From Ariolimax columbianus (Eukaryota > Mollusca > Gastropoda > Stylommatophora > Arionidae): 64,000 bases of DNA. The notes beneath the pieces are model-generated. The model ran no database searches, was not told the origin of the DNA, and was given only the letters and a program-made list of their open reading frames with translations. Position 1 is the stretch's first letter; each line of letters starts with the position of its first letter. Location of the stretch: the NCBI GenBank assembly GCA_036924085.1, contig JAVGWX010000007.1, forward strand, positions 71,811,948 to 71,875,947, given 5' to 3'. The position numbers and the translations under genes are program-made. This document shows positions 63,910 through 64,000 of this stretch, piece after piece.

Positions 63910-64000
63910 TTGCTGCTGTTCTAGATATTTCTTGCTTAGCAGGCTTAAATGGAATATCTGTTCTGTAGTGCTTCTTCCCTGTCTGAACCCTGATTGCTCC
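63910..64000 (-). mobile_element. RTE-like LINE fragment at window edge
   Basis: Nearly the same as 27630-27725 (TTCTAGATATTTCTTGCTTAG, GTGCTTCTTCC-TGTCTGAACC, TGCTCC), i.e. the RT GFRQGRST region on the minus strand. The element continues beyond the window. Confidence 0.75.

Overview
The window is eukaryotic and almost certainly from a mollusc, probably a gastropod. The main evidence is a 1.2 kb stretch of nuclear 18S rRNA (46278-47514) of molluscan type. The rest fits: a spliced multi-exon gene, AT-rich intergenic DNA, many microsatellites, and a dense load of non-LTR retrotransposons (APE+RNase H I-like, CR1-like, RTE/BovB-like), mariner-type DNA transposons and tRNA-derived SINEs. No bacterial operon, CRISPR array or intact tRNA gene is present.

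Host genes. (1) Two intronless paralogues of unknown function, 466-1149 (227 aa) and 58638-59312 (224 aa), lie on the same strand about 57 kb apart. They share promoter, coding and 3' flank similarity; the predicted fold is two ferredoxin-like modules. (2) A cytochrome P450 gene of seven exons spans 19013-41341 (+). All splice phases agree and give 518 codons including the stop. It has one in-frame TGA in exon 1, and a SINE-like insertion sits exactly on the exon 4 splice donor. Its introns are filled with transposons and two minisatellites.

Mobile DNA. The dominant family is a single-ORF LINE (APE, RT, RNase H, Cys/His C-terminus) ending in (GAA)n. One copy is intact (47980-53026, ORF of 1302 aa), one is nearly full length but broken (9656-14559), and at least five are 5'-truncated. 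One of those is only 37 bp long and carries a perfect 14 bp target-site duplication. A second LINE family with a similar tail lies at 60.8-61.8 kb. CR1-like copies lie at 14.6-18.4 and 20.0-21.3 kb, RTE-like pieces at 24.8-31.9, 36-38, 43-45.3 and 53.2 kb, and mariner relics at 29.3, 32-33.6 and 62-63.1 kb.

Most notable region. At 45647-53026 a contiguous block contains the presumed rDNA 5' external transcribed spacer, the first two thirds of 18S, a short array of 18S-derived units each carrying a hairpin whose paired bases co-vary, and then the intact LINE. The whole 7.4 kb block is flanked by the same 13 bp sequence. This suggests that an rRNA-LINE read-through transcript (or a template-switch chimera) was inserted as one retrotransposition event. 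It is my best candidate for an undescribed system: a LINE that lives within, or is expressed from, 18S rDNA.

Limits: transposon boundaries without a stated target-site duplication are approximate (tens of bases). Family names come from recognised protein motifs, not from a database search.
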